Shown: piece by piece, positions 24,000 to 35,920 of the stretch
Numbering within the stretch: position 1 is the stretch's first letter
Layout of the letters: every line of letters starts with the position of its first letter
NCBI RefSeq assembly: GCF_028769735.1
Contig: NC_088171.1
Coordinates: forward strand, 133,347,033 to 133,411,032
Reading direction: 5' to 3'
Source: Zonotrichia leucophrys gambelii
Lineage: Eukaryota; Chordata; Aves; Passeriformes; Passerellidae
DNA length: 64,000 nt
The notes under the pieces: model-generated
What the model was told of the DNA's origin: nothing
Seen by the model: the letters and a program-made list of their open reading frames with translations, nothing else
Database searches by the model: none
Position numbers and translations under genes: made by a program

Positions 24000-24720
24000 T
24001 TGTACTGTTTTATTCTTGTAATGACCTATTCTAATTAGTTTTTAGCTCAATGCACTAGGAGCCATTTACTAACTGGAATTTTAAATATTAATGCAGGAGT
24101 GTTTAAGATGTGTCCATTAAGGCTGGTAAAGTTGTGTTTGATTAACGGGCTTTTCATAAATGCACTGACACAAACTCTTTTTTTTTTTAATTAATTCAGC
24201 CTGCAAATGAACATCATCCATTTTGCTATCATATTTTATCAGTCTGTAAAGTGCATTCTCACTTCAATTTTCAGCCCTGAATGCGGAACACTTTGTGAAA
24301 AATGACAGAATTTTAATGAGAAAGTGAACAACATGCCATCAACACCCTTTCGCCAGTAAAAATGGAAAAACATCAAGCTTTAAATCATGTTCCCTCCACA
24401 CCTTTGGACATCTGCGATTCTGTCTGAGTCCTCAAAATCTGCTATATCTATCACCAGGTGCAGCCTTTAAACGCTGAGGAGCTTTCTGCTTCATTGGTTG
24501 GCATGGCAACAGTTGTCAAATCATCCCTTGATAATGCTCTTTAATTGATTGTATAAATTATTTCTGAGATACGTGATTGCAGAGCGACGTACTGGAGCTC
24601 TTAAGTACACTGATCGGAGTCCGTGCATTTGAAAACGCGCTGCATTCGCTGACCCTCGCTGAGAGCCTGACCCTCTCACCAGCCTGGAATTCTTTACATG
24701 AGGCATAAACATCAAGCATT
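24000..24720. promoter_or_regulatory. Candidate enhancer with near-perfect RFX palindrome
   Basis: GTTGGCATGGCAAC at 24497-24510 differs by one base from the symmetric RFX (X-box) consensus GTTGCCATGGCAAC. It lies directly after an ATTGG (inverted CCAAT) at 24493-24497 and just before TTGTCAAATCA. The block also has a palindromic homeodomain site CTAATTAG at 24031-24038, AATTAATTCAG-like motifs near 24190, and an unusual cluster of CpGs at 24570-24655. RFX factors drive cilium and neuroendocrine genes, and X-box plus CCAAT pairing is known from promoters and enhancers. The sites are visible in the sequence; the function is inference. Confidence 0.35.
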
Positions 24721-26110
24721 GAGGGAAAAGTTCAAAGTGATGGCAAAGGTATAATGTACTTCAAATGCATGTTAACAGTTACACCAGGAAAGGTGACTTA
24801 CAAAAACATCAACAGCAATAAAGCTGTTGTTACTAGTTTGCTTCTGCACAGAGAGCTAAATGGTCAGGGACCAGAGAGATGCTTTCTTATCCATTACACT
24901 CTGAACCATTTTAGATCACTAACTACTAGTGTGAACTCCAAGGGCAGTACTTCTCTGGCCAAAAGGAGACATTTGCAGTGGAAATGCCAGCATTTGAGCT
25001 GATTGTCTAGGCTTTTATGGCCTGCAGAGAGAAAGATACATTTCTAAGACACATAATAAATACCAAAAGAAAATCAGAGCAATTGCAAAACTCAAAAGGC
25101 CAACCTTCCCCCTATTAGCTATAAAGGGCTCTTGGTGTGACTGTGTGAGACGGAGGCACCTGCATTCCAGATATCCAGGCTTTAACAGATATGATTAATT
25201 TTTTTTTTTCCCACAAGAGACTATAACTTGTTCCATCATTTATGATAACTGATAAACTCTTAAGTTCATGCTTAAAGTAATCTATTTTCTGCAACTCTAT
25301 TTCCATTATTGTAAAACTTCTGAATATTGAGAAAATATCCCATCTGAATAAAATAGTGATGCCTAGATCAATAAGTATTCACTAAGATGAACACTGAGCT
25401 TCCCTTTGTGCTTGCAAAAGATTGTGGAGTTATTTATCTGGTTTTGTCTGTAAATTCCAATGTCACAAATACTAATTAATAGACTTTCATATTGATGAAC
25501 TGCAATTGGCCCTTAACATGTTGAACAAGCTTTAAATCCCACGTAGCTTTTCAACACATGGATGAACATAGATAATGGTTTATAAAGATATGCAGGAGAA
25601 GGGCTTATCTCAGCTGTAAAGCAAATTTCACTGACCCTCAGACAGAAATTTAGTCTCTTTGTGAGGGACACCCTCTATCTTCATGAAACAGCAAAGGAGG
25701 TGTCTTTTGGTAAGAAAAGGGTAATTGAAAAAATCTAAAACATTACCAACAGAATTTAAATGTCATAGGTTTAGATAGAAAAATGGGGTTTTCTTACGCA
25801 ATGCAAAATCCCACATCCACTGATACAGAAAAGAAGTATTTGTGAAGATAAATAGCCACAAATCTGTTGCATATTTATTTTTCCAAAATGTAGGTCATAA
25901 GACAAGAGGTGTCCCACAGCATCATATGGAGCTGGGTTCTGCTCATACTAATAGCTCTCTCATGGTCCATGCTCATTATCTCTAAGTCCAGCATAAAGAG
26001 ATTAAATATGTGCACAGACACATACATTTCTCTTCATGTTCCAGTGAAATGGCAGAGAAATGGTTCAGTCATCTGCTATCTAAAAACATACAAGGTATTC
26101 TGTATTAAAT
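24721..26110. other. Unique-looking non-coding DNA
   Basis: AT-rich. Around 25480-25640 the texture again resembles a conserved element (ACTAATTAATAG, TTATAAAGATATGC), but no specific site stands out. The ORF starting at 25909 runs into the CR1 copy that follows. Confidence 0.5.
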
Positions 26111-26572
26111 GGGTGGAGCTCCTGGAATGGGTTCAGAGGAAGGTAACAAAGATGTTTAAGGGATTGGAGCATCTCTCCTACAGGGACAGGCTGAGGAATC
26201 TGGGCCGGTTCAGCCTCGAGAAGAGATGACTGAGAGGGGATCCCATCAAAGTCTATCAATATCTGAAGAGAGGACATCAAGAGCATGGAGCCAGGCCTCT
26301 GGCTGGCTCAGTGGTGCCAGAGGACAAGAGGAAAGGGGAGACCCTGATGCACAGGAAGTTCCACCTGAACATGAAGACTACTGTGCAAGTGATGGAGCAC
26401 AGGAACAGGCTGCCCTGAGAGGTTGTGTAGTCTCTGTCTCTGGAGATATTCCACAACAGTGTGCATGCAATTCTGTGCCATGTGCCCTGTGAGGCTGAGC
26501 AGAGAGGTCAGACCAGGTGACCCACTGTGGTCCCTTCCAACCTGACCCATTCTGTGATTCCATGATTCTGTG
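26111..26572 (+). mobile_element. CR1 LINE 3' fragment, sense, with intact terminus
   Basis: It opens with a GGGTTCAGAGGAAGG segment and shows GGGACAGGCTGAGGAATCTG, AGCCTCGAGAAGAG, ACTGAGAGGGGATCCCATC, AGGAAGTTCCACCTGAACAT and CAGACCAGGTGACCC. It ends in the CR1 terminal pattern CATTCTGTGATTCCATGATT at 26549-26568. It is about 460 bp, 5'-truncated and inactive. Its sequence matches the subfamily of the antisense copy at 7.6 kb. Confidence 0.95.
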
Positions 26573-27594
26573 AATTTGCATTTACCTACCCATGTTGCAG
26601 TCCCTTTGGTGCTTGCAGTGTAGGCACTCTCTGAGAGGTAAAGAAGAATGGAGGATTTTCCCTTGTGTTAAATTATCTATGCAGTAATTACATATTGCTC
26701 TCTTTTCTGAAAGTTATAGGTTCTTTTAGCACACAAAAAAGTAAAGACTTTAAGTAGAAAATAATAATAAAATGAAAGACAAAGAAGCAGCATATATTTT
26801 TTATGTATCTAGAAGATATAATCTATCCAGATTATGATCTAAATTGAGAGAACTGGGTAAATTATCTGTATTCTTGGATGAGATAAATATTCCCAGTAAT
26901 TTATATATGTATATATAACTGCTTGACTTGCATTTATCCTCTTCAACCTCAGATTGAAGGTCTTCAGGAGCTGAACCGTGTTTCTTGATTTTACTGTCTT
27001 TGCAAATTCAGTTTTCATTTCCTAGCTATTTATCAGAAATATTGTAAATTTGTCAAAACTCACACGTTGTTCACCATCTAACCAGAGAACAGATAAATAT
27101 ATTTGTCAGACCTGGTTAGTGAGCTGTCACTGACGAATGCCTGTTTTCCCTCCCTTACATGCTACCAATACCTTATGCAGCTGATGATCAACAACTGCTG
27201 CTGCCTAATGAGCCTGAAATATTCAGCACTGCCCCCTCAGATATGCCTGCTGTTGCAACAACTTTAAAAACTTAAAACCCAAACAAACTGGCTGCTTTAT
27301 ACCCAAAGAAAATTATTTTCCAGAAGGAATGGTCTGTTCTGGAGGAAGGACCTTCTCAGCCTGAGTGCTTCTGCTGAACTCAGCGCAGGATATTTCATGG
27401 CTGAGAGAGAAAGACATTGCAAACGTGGGAAGTCCCCACTGGGGCTTGCAGCTGAGAGCCAAACATCCTAAACTCCATCTGGCAGGGTCTGGCAGGCTGG
27501 GAAGATGCTGTGAGCCCAGGTAGCACGTGCCTGCAACAAGTGACCCACTTAGTCTGCAGCCCACTGTGCTGGTGCTGCAGGATGGGGGATGAAG

Positions 27595-27620
27595 GGATGG
27601 ATGGATGGATGGATGGATGG
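27595..27620. repeat. (GGAT)n microsatellite
   Basis: About 6.5 uninterrupted GGAT units. Confidence 0.95.
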
Positions 27621-28020
27621 CCTCACCTAGGCTGCTGGGGCACCTGTTTGTCTCCCTGCAGCAGCTGGCGCTGGCTGTCCAGGCAATCCTGTCCTCCTGT
27701 CCTCAGAATCAGCTGTCCTTCCACATCAACAACAAGAAATGAGATTGAATTAAATTCAATTGTGATAGGAACTAGAACAATTTTTTAAACCCTCTCTGAT
27801 CTGTTGTAGACATCAACCCTGATGTCTAGGGTTGAGTGATAAAGGTAGTATTACACCTCCAGGACTGGAAATCTCCTAAAATGTGTTAGAAAAGGTGGGC
27901 ACCACTTCAGTATTACCACTCTTTGCCTTTTCAGGTCTCCTTGGCCCCTGCATGGGCGAAGTATAGGCCCTTTCCAGTTTTAGGCAGCGTCTGTGCAGAT
28001 TCTTGAAGCTTGTATATGAA

Positions 28021-28044
28021 CATACATACATACATACATACATA
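28021..28044. repeat. (CATA)6 microsatellite
   Basis: Six perfect CATA units run into TACACACA. On the minus strand they translate into the artificial VCMYVCMY run of an otherwise meaningless ORF. Confidence 0.95.
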
Positions 28045-31000
28045 TACACACTCTTCAGCTGAAAAACTGTAGATCTCTTCATATAAGGAGGGATTTAACT
28101 CAGAAAAAAACCTTACTGTGAAGACTGAAACAAGCTGGAAGCAATATTGTAAGGGAGGCTCTCCCTTCTCCACGTGAGTCCCTTAAAGATTTCTGGTTAT
28201 TCTGAAACTGTATTTCCACTCCAGCATTTTGCCTTGCTTGGAGGCAGCTGTGAAATAGCAGCAGCTGATTAATGCCAGGTGTACATTCAAATCCACGCAT
28301 CTGTATTTGTTGCTGCAAACTTAAGTAAACAATGACCAAATGTGGCTTTTCTAAGTGCAGTTTGAACTGTGTGTGCATACAGAAACTTAATCACTGTCAG
28401 CTGCTACGTTGCAGGCTCAGAGGGCCCTAACCACAGAGGAAAGCTCAAAGGAAAGTTCAAAAGGTATTAACCACTTGACATGTCTTGTGTTTTGGGAGAT
28501 ATTTTTGGAAAACTGGAGAGAAATACCAATTTTTAGTCTCAAGTCTGCTTTTCCTTTCTGTGGAAGAAGATAGAAAAGAGGTTTTTCTCCTCAAATTATC
28601 TCAGTTCATTGATTTTATGGCCTGTATCACTGGTCAAAGTACAGCAATGGCTGATTCACCTAAGGCTTGTCCTTTGTGTGTAGTTAACGGGCAACATCAG
28701 GGAAATTCCTCTTACCACTTAAGATAGATTCACCTTTCATTGTCTCTGTGACTGGAGGATCCCTGGTGGATTATTTTAATATTCTGCTTTGATTAAGAGA
28801 AAGCAAGGAAATAAAAAAAGTTAGTTTCAGAAAAGCAGGATTCAATATTGCCCAGCCCGTGACAAAGATGGTGAGGAAAGCCTGTCCTAACGGAAGTCAG
28901 TGCTGAAAAACTCCAGTGATTCCAATCAGAGCAGAATTTTATCCAGTATTTTCTGTGAATGCAACATCCATCTTAAACCCAGGTCTTAAGACAACAGTAA
29001 TAACAATAAATGAAAATCATCATTTATCTCAAAACTGCTGGCCTGGATATAAAATTTGTTATCAAGCTATAAAAGCTATTTTTGGTGCCTGAACAAGAAA
29101 AAGATTAGGGAAAGGACTGAATATGTTGTGAACAAACACAGGTGAGAAGGAGAGAGGAGAGAGGGAGTGGAAGTTACTTCTGAAGCTGTGCTGTTGGAGG
29201 ATGCAGCCTTGGCAAAACAAGTCACATATGTATGTCATCAGAAGTCTCTGAGTAACATGAAGTTGGAGCAGATGCTGACTTGAAATCTCATTTGTAGCAG
29301 GGTTAAATCATGTGTGGGTAATTATTAAATATTAAAAGCACAAGTCAAAAAGATTACCCAAAGAAGGAAAAAGTGGAATATTTCATAAAACTTCTTGATG
29401 AGGAGGTGCTGATGAATGAAGACAGGCATAGGGATGGATTTAAGCGCCAGACTGAAACATTATCAATTTTGCATGCCAGGTGTTTTATAAAGGCTACAGA
29501 ATTCCCACTGTATAACCCTTGTCTCAGGTACAGTCCATTCCCATCCTTGGACTCCATTTTTTCAATCCCTTGTGGGGTAGGAGGAATATGAAAGTAGCAC
29601 TTGGACTGGCATAGTCTTGCTCCTTTTTAACCGCATAGTCTGTAATTTGTGGACGGGAAGCAAAAATCTCTTAAGGCTTCTGGTGCTTTGAAAACCCATA
29701 AAACTGGGTTCTTAAGGGACAAGCCAGCTCTTAGACTATAATTACAGGAGGACAGTGGCATTGGAAAAAGTATGGGGTTCCTGGAGACTTTGACAAAGGC
29801 CTTGGTGGAGAAGTGTGTGAGACTATCCAGCCCTGCACTGTAGCTACTTAAATTTGAGCAAAGGCCACTTGCTTCCCTCAGGATGATTTCTGTCTTTCAG
29901 GAGTGAGTCTTTATGCGAAGTTAAGAAAAACAGATGATATTTTACTATAAAACTTAGCAAACAAATATACAAATACCTGAATTTTCACAACTGTACATCC
30001 AACCATAAAAACTTTTAGCATTTTTGAAGTAAGAAATTAGTCTGTGAAGAGCTAGAGCAGAACTAAATATTATTTCAAAATTTGATATTTATTTTCTTAA
30101 TCTGCCTTACTTTTATTCCTCATGGACTAGGTGTAAGCAGCAGTGCAAAGAAAGAGGAAAAAGTCCAGCTGTAAACCCCTGAACAGTCTTCATTTATCAG
30201 GCCCATGCCTATAGTTCTTATGGTAGTCCCAACATCCCTATTAAAAAGTCTCAATACACCTATAACTTTCCAATAACCTTTTTGCTCAGTCTTGGCTTTT
30301 CGATTAGATCTTCTTGAACTTCAAAGAAAAAGCTGAGCATGGTTCATAAGTTCACAGGGAAGTTCATATGTTATGGATATGCTATTTTTTCAGAGAAAGA
30401 TTTCGGGATTTAATTTCATTTGTTGAATTACAAGGGGGCTCAAAACTTCAGAGTATTATCCAAGTATGGTACACTTGAATAATCTGCTGCTTGCAGAAGA
30501 ACAAATATAGTGGTACCAGCTAGCCAATGATAAATTACATTGCTTATCAAATGTTAAGATTTTATTGTGGCAGCTACTGTGCTTCACAATTTACAGACTA
30601 GGATTCTCCTAATAGTACAGTAAAGTTGAATTTGAGAACAACTGGAGCTTACAACATCAAAGCTACTGGAGAATATTCTTCAAACGTGCTCTAATCTAGC
30701 TCTTTGTGCTTTAACTCTCCACATAGAAATCACTGCAGGTAATACACAAAATGAAAGAGAAGGGCAATTCTAGAAGAAGACACTCCTTGAGAGTGCTGGG
30801 CACGGAGGTGGCAGGAGGGCGCAGGGTGGGGTAATGTTTGTTGGCTCTGCCTGAGAGCTCAGGTGAGCAGGTGTGAAGGCTGCACTTCCACTGATGTCCA
30901 AGCCACTCTTGGCTGTGGGCCTCAGCACCTGGATCCGCGAGCAGCTGCACAACCTTCCTGGCCAAATTCTTGAAAAGACAAAGGTCACATTGTGCTCTCT

Positions 31001-33639
31001 GCTGTAAATACACAGAGGCTGCTGCAGCCACAGGAATGGAAATGAGTGGAGAAGGGAGCCAAAGCAGTGGCTATAAAATTGCAAATGGGCATCTGGAAAA
31101 TAAATTCCCATCAGAAGTTTTCATGAAGGCTTTACTTTGGCTGATAGGTTGCCCAATCTGAGTGTGTAACCCCAGGCTTATGCCTTTTCTTGCTATTAGC
31201 TGTATATTAGTGTAACTCCATTAACTTGACTGCACTATTTCCAGATGCCCTTGGAGGAGGGAGAAATCTTTGTTTATCTGGTTTATCTGAGAGCAGCAAT
31301 CCTTCAGCCCAGCCTGACTGAGCAATGCTGGAGGAGGCGACTGGACCTCCCCCTAAGCAGGGCAAACCATCCCTCTGCCTGAGCCACAGCTCACTGCCAA
31401 GCTACGCTGAAGCAGTGCAGACAAAAAAAAAAGAACATAAAAATGGGAACTTGAAGATTCATTAGCAAAAAATGTAATTATTCTTCTCTCTAAAGAAATT
31501 GACTAGATAGTATAATCTTTTGACTGAACCAGAAAAACTATTAAGAATACATAAATATTTGTAGATATTCAACACAGAGAGAAAATGTCACCCTGGAAGC
31601 TCATCTACTCTATTAATCATGAGAAAAACTCTTTCAGAAGCCAACAGGTGCAGTGCTGTATCTAAGAGTGGAGGAGTGTTTACTTGGTTTTCTTCTAAAC
31701 TTTGATTAGAATAAGATCATCCCTCTCACCCCCCTCAGAATCTGGCATAGTGAGCTGTTGGAAAGTTTTTCAGGTTTTGGTTCCCTAAACCTTTCTTGCT
31801 AAGACTGCTCTTTTAGCAGGCTTATTGCTTGCTTAGTTTCAGGAGCTGAGGTGGGACCTAGAAGCAGGTTGCATAATTTTCATTTACAATTATTCCATTC
31901 AGTGCCATGGGTAGTCATTAGTGTTTTATTGTCTAGGGAGACCAATGCAGGAGACCACCCTTAAGGCACTTCACATCTTACAAGACCACCCTAAGGCTGC
32001 CCAATACATGTGATTCTGGTTTGCCTTTCTGAGAAATATACTTTCATTACAATTTTTCTCAGACCCTTGAATAATTCCTCAAGACTGGTTTCATTGTAAA
32101 GAGGCTGCTGAAGTATGGGAGATAAAAAAAGAGACCTCATAGCTGCACTCCCTTTCAGTATATTATAGCAGTGATGTCTACAAATGAAGCAAAATTACAA
32201 ATTTATTCCTGATGAAGGACCCTAATGTCAGTTTTCATCATTCTTCATGTTTTCCATTTCACAGACATACATAAAATTATACTTGTTTCCATATATTTCA
32301 CTATTCCAATTGGAAATTATTGATAGTTGATTTTATTCATTATATTGTTTGAGTACACCTTTCTATTTTCTTTATTTGTTGGATATGGGTTTAATAACAG
32401 GGTGGGAGCATAAGGAAACTCCTGATGTGCAAAAAAATAGTGTTATTCAGCTGGCCTACTGGTTATCAAATGTGAAATTTCCATGTTAAAATGGTAATGT
32501 TTGGTGTCTATGTAGATTCAAAAACTACAGCTGGGTATGAAACATTCACCATTCCATGTTTATTATGAATCATTCTTTGTTTCCACACAGTCCTTTTTAA
32601 AATGTTCATCATACATGCAAATGCATAATGCATTTTTCCTTATTCAGCCGAACACAGATTCTGTGATCCCCTGTGAACAACCAGCCTGGGAGAGGCTTTG
32701 CTGCCTGAACTCATGGCATGCACTGCAGCTCTGTGCTCCGTGTTGTGCTCACTGTCCACACCCAGAGGAGACCTGAAACCCAGCATTTTCTAGTCCTCAT
32801 TTCTGTTGCACCAAATCAAAAGGTTTCCCTTTGGCAACCAAAAAAACTTCAGACCATCCTCCCCAGCATGTGAATAGCCTAGCAATCTCTAAATAACATT
32901 TGGTTTGCCTATAAGAAAAGCAGTAACAGCTACTGTGAAATGGAGCAAGAGCGTATTGAGTAGGTGCATCCTCCAGCTTCCTTTTGCATAGTGTCATTTT
33001 TAAGGATGCATAATTGGTATTCACCATTGTACTTTAAACTTGCAGGTTTTCTGTCATTCAATTAAGTGTAATCACAGTGTTCTGCCCATGTGTCCCCTTT
33101 TGTGACAGTGTGACAACATGATTACAAAGGGGTGAGGAAGAGAATGGTAATGTGGCCTTTACACCACTATGAAATGAACTGCTCTAACACAGAGTGTGTA
33201 GGACCATTTGTGATAGTCTGGGCAGATTTGCACCTAGGAGACTGTTAAGGAGAAATTTTGGCACCAGGCCTGAGCATGCCACGGCCCAGCTCTTTACTAT
33301 CAGATAAAAAATCTAACCTCATTCACCAGTGATGGTGTTAGAAACACCCAGCTCATCTGTGGGGTCCTGGACACCAAGGCTCAGAACAAACTGCAGGTCA
33401 CTGACAATGTTCATGGCAACCAATTATGATTCCTCTTCCTCTTTAATTACTTTTCAATTGAGGTGGGACCCATGATGTTATCACTCTCTGCTCCTCTGAT
33501 TCAAGCAGCTAACATAGCGAGCATATATCAGGTTCTCAAAAACATTCAGAAAGGTGACTGAAGAATGCTGCATGAAAGTACAATTTTTGAAAATTTGATA
33601 TGGTCTTTGTTGGACATTTCCTCTCCTTATCTGCTTGTA

Positions 33640-33960
33640 TTTTCACTTTCAAGTTGATAACACCCAGGCTGAGTTGAAACACAGTGATATTTCTGCCATT
33701 CTCTTCTGAGTTCATTGTGACTTTTTATCATCAGCAGAAATAGAGGGAGACTGAATTAAACAGAAGCTGCAGAACTTGGAGCTTGTGATAACAATACAAA
33801 TGGATTTTCTCTAACAGAGAAAAACAGCTGTCTCCATTATTTGAATGCTTCACCTTTCTCCATTCCATTAATTGGGTCTTTGATCACAAGCTGAGGTGGA
33901 GAGGCCCTGATAAGGAATAAGTTATTAGTAAAGTAGCCTAAAGGAATGAATTGGGCCTAG
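33640..33960. promoter_or_regulatory. Candidate conserved non-coding element
   Basis: A repeat-free, AT-rich block with a TCF/LEF-like CTTTGATC (near 33877), TTAATT cores and GATA-type TGATAA motifs (33655, 33786 and 33909 areas). The texture resembles conserved vertebrate enhancers. No test is possible from a single sequence. Confidence 0.2.
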
Positions 33961-34279
33961 TACTTGCTGCAGAAGATGAGATAAACCCATAATGCCTGTG
34001 TATGTGAGTGGTAGAGAGTGATAGGGCCCTCAGACTGCCCTGAACTGCTTGCAAGAAGACTAATACTCTAGTGCTATGATAGCTAATGCAGGATATAAAT
34101 TTAGCTCCCGGGAATGGAATAGGATAAAAATTCCATAAAGAGTTTTCTGTAAATGGCTTACACTTTTATATCAAACTGTGTCAGAGTATTCACAAAAAAA
34201 AAAAAAAAACACACATTTTCTTGATCTTACCGTATGTTGAACACAACTGGAGGCTTTCAGTATAAGAAGAGGGAAAAAT
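33961..34279. other. Unique-looking DNA with an A16 run
   Basis: No gene is seen. A pure A run lies at 34194-34209 followed by CACACA. Confidence 0.55.
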
Positions 34280-34720
34280 TACTGTTACATTTTTTCACCA
34301 AGACATTAATAAGAGCACCCTTTGAAGTGCGGTAAAGCTAAATTGGAGGAATTAAATTTGATTGAATCTAAGCCTGTTTATTTTTTATTTCTGCAGAACA
34401 GACGTTGAGTGATTTGTAATACTTCATTGGAAATCTTCAGGAACTTGCTATCATGTAATCCATTTTTTTGCTGAAGAATACGACCGCAGGGGACAAGGCC
34501 ATATTGGTTTGTTGTTAATGTACTGGAAAGAGGTACTATGGAGAAAACAGTTAATATTAAATTACGAACACAAGGTTATCTTTCTGCTGCACATGCTCCA
34601 CTGCCCTAGGCAGGGGTAATCTGTTAATAGCATTCAGCCAAAATGACACCATTAAGGAACTGAAGCTACACATCTTTTGCAAGCTGAATGATGTATAAAG
34701 CTGGTTTTCTATCATCCTAG
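34280..34720. promoter_or_regulatory. Candidate conserved non-coding element
   Basis: A repeat-free block with isolated CpGs (GTGCGGTAAAG, ACAGACGTTG, ATACGACCGCAGG, TTACGAACAC) in AT-rich sequence, and homeodomain-type ATTAA cores. A strong acceptor-like site, TTTTTATTTCTGCAG, ends at about 34396, but all three frames downstream are closed within about 25 bases, so a coding exon is excluded. Confidence 0.25.
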
Positions 34721-35487
34721 ATGCAATAAATTATCCATGCTGCTAAAAATTGATATAAGTCAGAAGTTTGATAAAACCGGCACCCCAACACAAATGGAAG
34801 TGCTGCTTGTCAGGAAAGGACACAGAGATGTGAGAGCTGCAGGCCTGCCTTTTATTTGTGCCTCTCTTTCCTCTTTTCTGATTTTTCATGTTTTAAGTGG
34901 CAATCTGGCACACTGCCTACAGTGACATGTAAATGGTGGGAGACCAAACGTGGAAAGAGAAAGGCAGAAAATGTATAGCCCATAAAGCAGTGTAGATGAG
35001 GAAACACTGAAGATGTACATCCCTGGTCTAGCTTGAATGAATCACTGCTTTTTACTATCTGCCCTTCATTGCAGTTGTCTCTACGAATAAAACAGGTTCA
35101 AGAGCTTCTGCTTAAGTGCAGCTATCTAAGAACACTGGTCTAGATTAGTTCAGCACCATCCTGTGATACATGAGCTCTCAATTCCTCACACTGAAACTGT
35201 TCCACATTATTATGCCATAATGAAAGCTTTTTATTATGACAGAAAAGCCAAAACAGAGTGTTGAGAGTCCTTTTAACTGTAGGAATACTCAGGACAGTTT
35301 TCCTTTCCAAAAAATTAATTTCTTTTACTGCATGGGTTTACTGTTGGTTTAGACCCTGTCTAGAAGGACCCGGAGTTAGATCCATGAAGGTCACAGTACC
35401 ACATCATATTTAAACCCCTAAATAGGGTAAAAATGTGGTCCTCAAATTCTTTGTCCAGCTTCTTCTCATTCCTGGGAAGCCTAAAGC
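34721..35487. other. Unique-looking non-coding DNA
   Basis: No gene is recognised. An imperfect hairpin lies at 35398-35439, with outer arms ACCACAT and ATGTGGT and inner pairing around CTAAATA. The plus ORF at 34737-34925 (62 codons) has no features. Confidence 0.5.
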
Positions 35488-35920
35488 CTCCATTGCGGCG
35501 AGGCGTACGTGGCCAAAAGGTCAGTGTCCGGCTAGCAGAGGGTTATGGGCCAACACCCAGTTGCTTTAACATAACTGACATAATGGGGAAACCAATAAAT
35601 ACAAAGTAAAGGAGGGACCCCGGGACCACAGCCAACAACAACCCCCAGAGAGAAGAAGATTCTGGAGAGTTGGGAGGAGTGGGGGGGTGACTGACTGGGC
35701 CCAGGGAGCACAGAAAGTCTACATATAAGGGAAGGAGAGGGAGGAGAAATTATATAACTGAAAAAACTGACAACCCCAATGGCTGGAGTTGCCATGGGGA
35801 CAACATAATTGGCAGGGCTAAACTGGGGGAGGGCAGAACCATTTACATTAAACAGGGGGAAGCAATACATAAAATAGGGGAATAATACAATAAACTTAAC
35901 AACACACTACAACACTCCAT
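35488..35920. mobile_element. Solo LTR of an endogenous retrovirus with 6-bp TSD
   Basis: A 421-bp unit at 35494-35914 starts TGCGGCGAGG and ends CTACAACA, the canonical TG...CA of an LTR. It is flanked by a perfect 6-bp target-site duplication CTCCAT (35488-35493 and 35915-35920). No gag, pol or env sequence is attached, so it is a solo LTR left by recombination between two LTRs. A 6-bp duplication is typical of class II (ERVK, alpha/betaretrovirus-like) integrations. Orientation is uncertain. AATAAA occurs only on the plus strand (about 35587 and 35889-35894), whereas the minus strand has a more typical U3-like start and an open 112-codon frame (35532-35870) with no recognised domain. Confidence 0.8.

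Larger units (their letters stand above)
26573..33639. other. Long unique-looking non-coding stretch
   Basis: No gene is recognised over 7 kb. It contains two tetranucleotide microsatellites (listed separately), TATATA-rich sequence near 26893-26917, a moderately GC-rich patch at 30770-31030 with overlapping minus-strand ORFs of 106 and 113 codons in different frames, and A-rich runs near 31422. The ORF at 29373-29591 encodes a hydrophilic peptide but begins with GTG and has no good acceptor. Patches at 27110-27300 and 31080-31300 look like unique, possibly conserved DNA. Confidence 0.5.

Noticed and set aside
28021..28044. Repetitive VCMYVCMY peptide as a protein repeat
   Set aside because: It is the translation of a CATA microsatellite.
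29322..29591. Open frame with a hydrophilic helix-like peptide
   Set aside because: No pyrimidine tract or good acceptor upstream, it starts with GTG, and the donor-like sites are weak.
34397..34441. Exon-like start after TTTTTATTTCTGCAG
   Set aside because: All frames close within about 25 bases and there is no donor with GT in the right place.
35532..35870. 112-codon minus-strand ORF inside the 421-bp LTR
   Set aside because: No recognised domain; LTRs of this size do not normally encode protein. Kept only as a note on the LTR.
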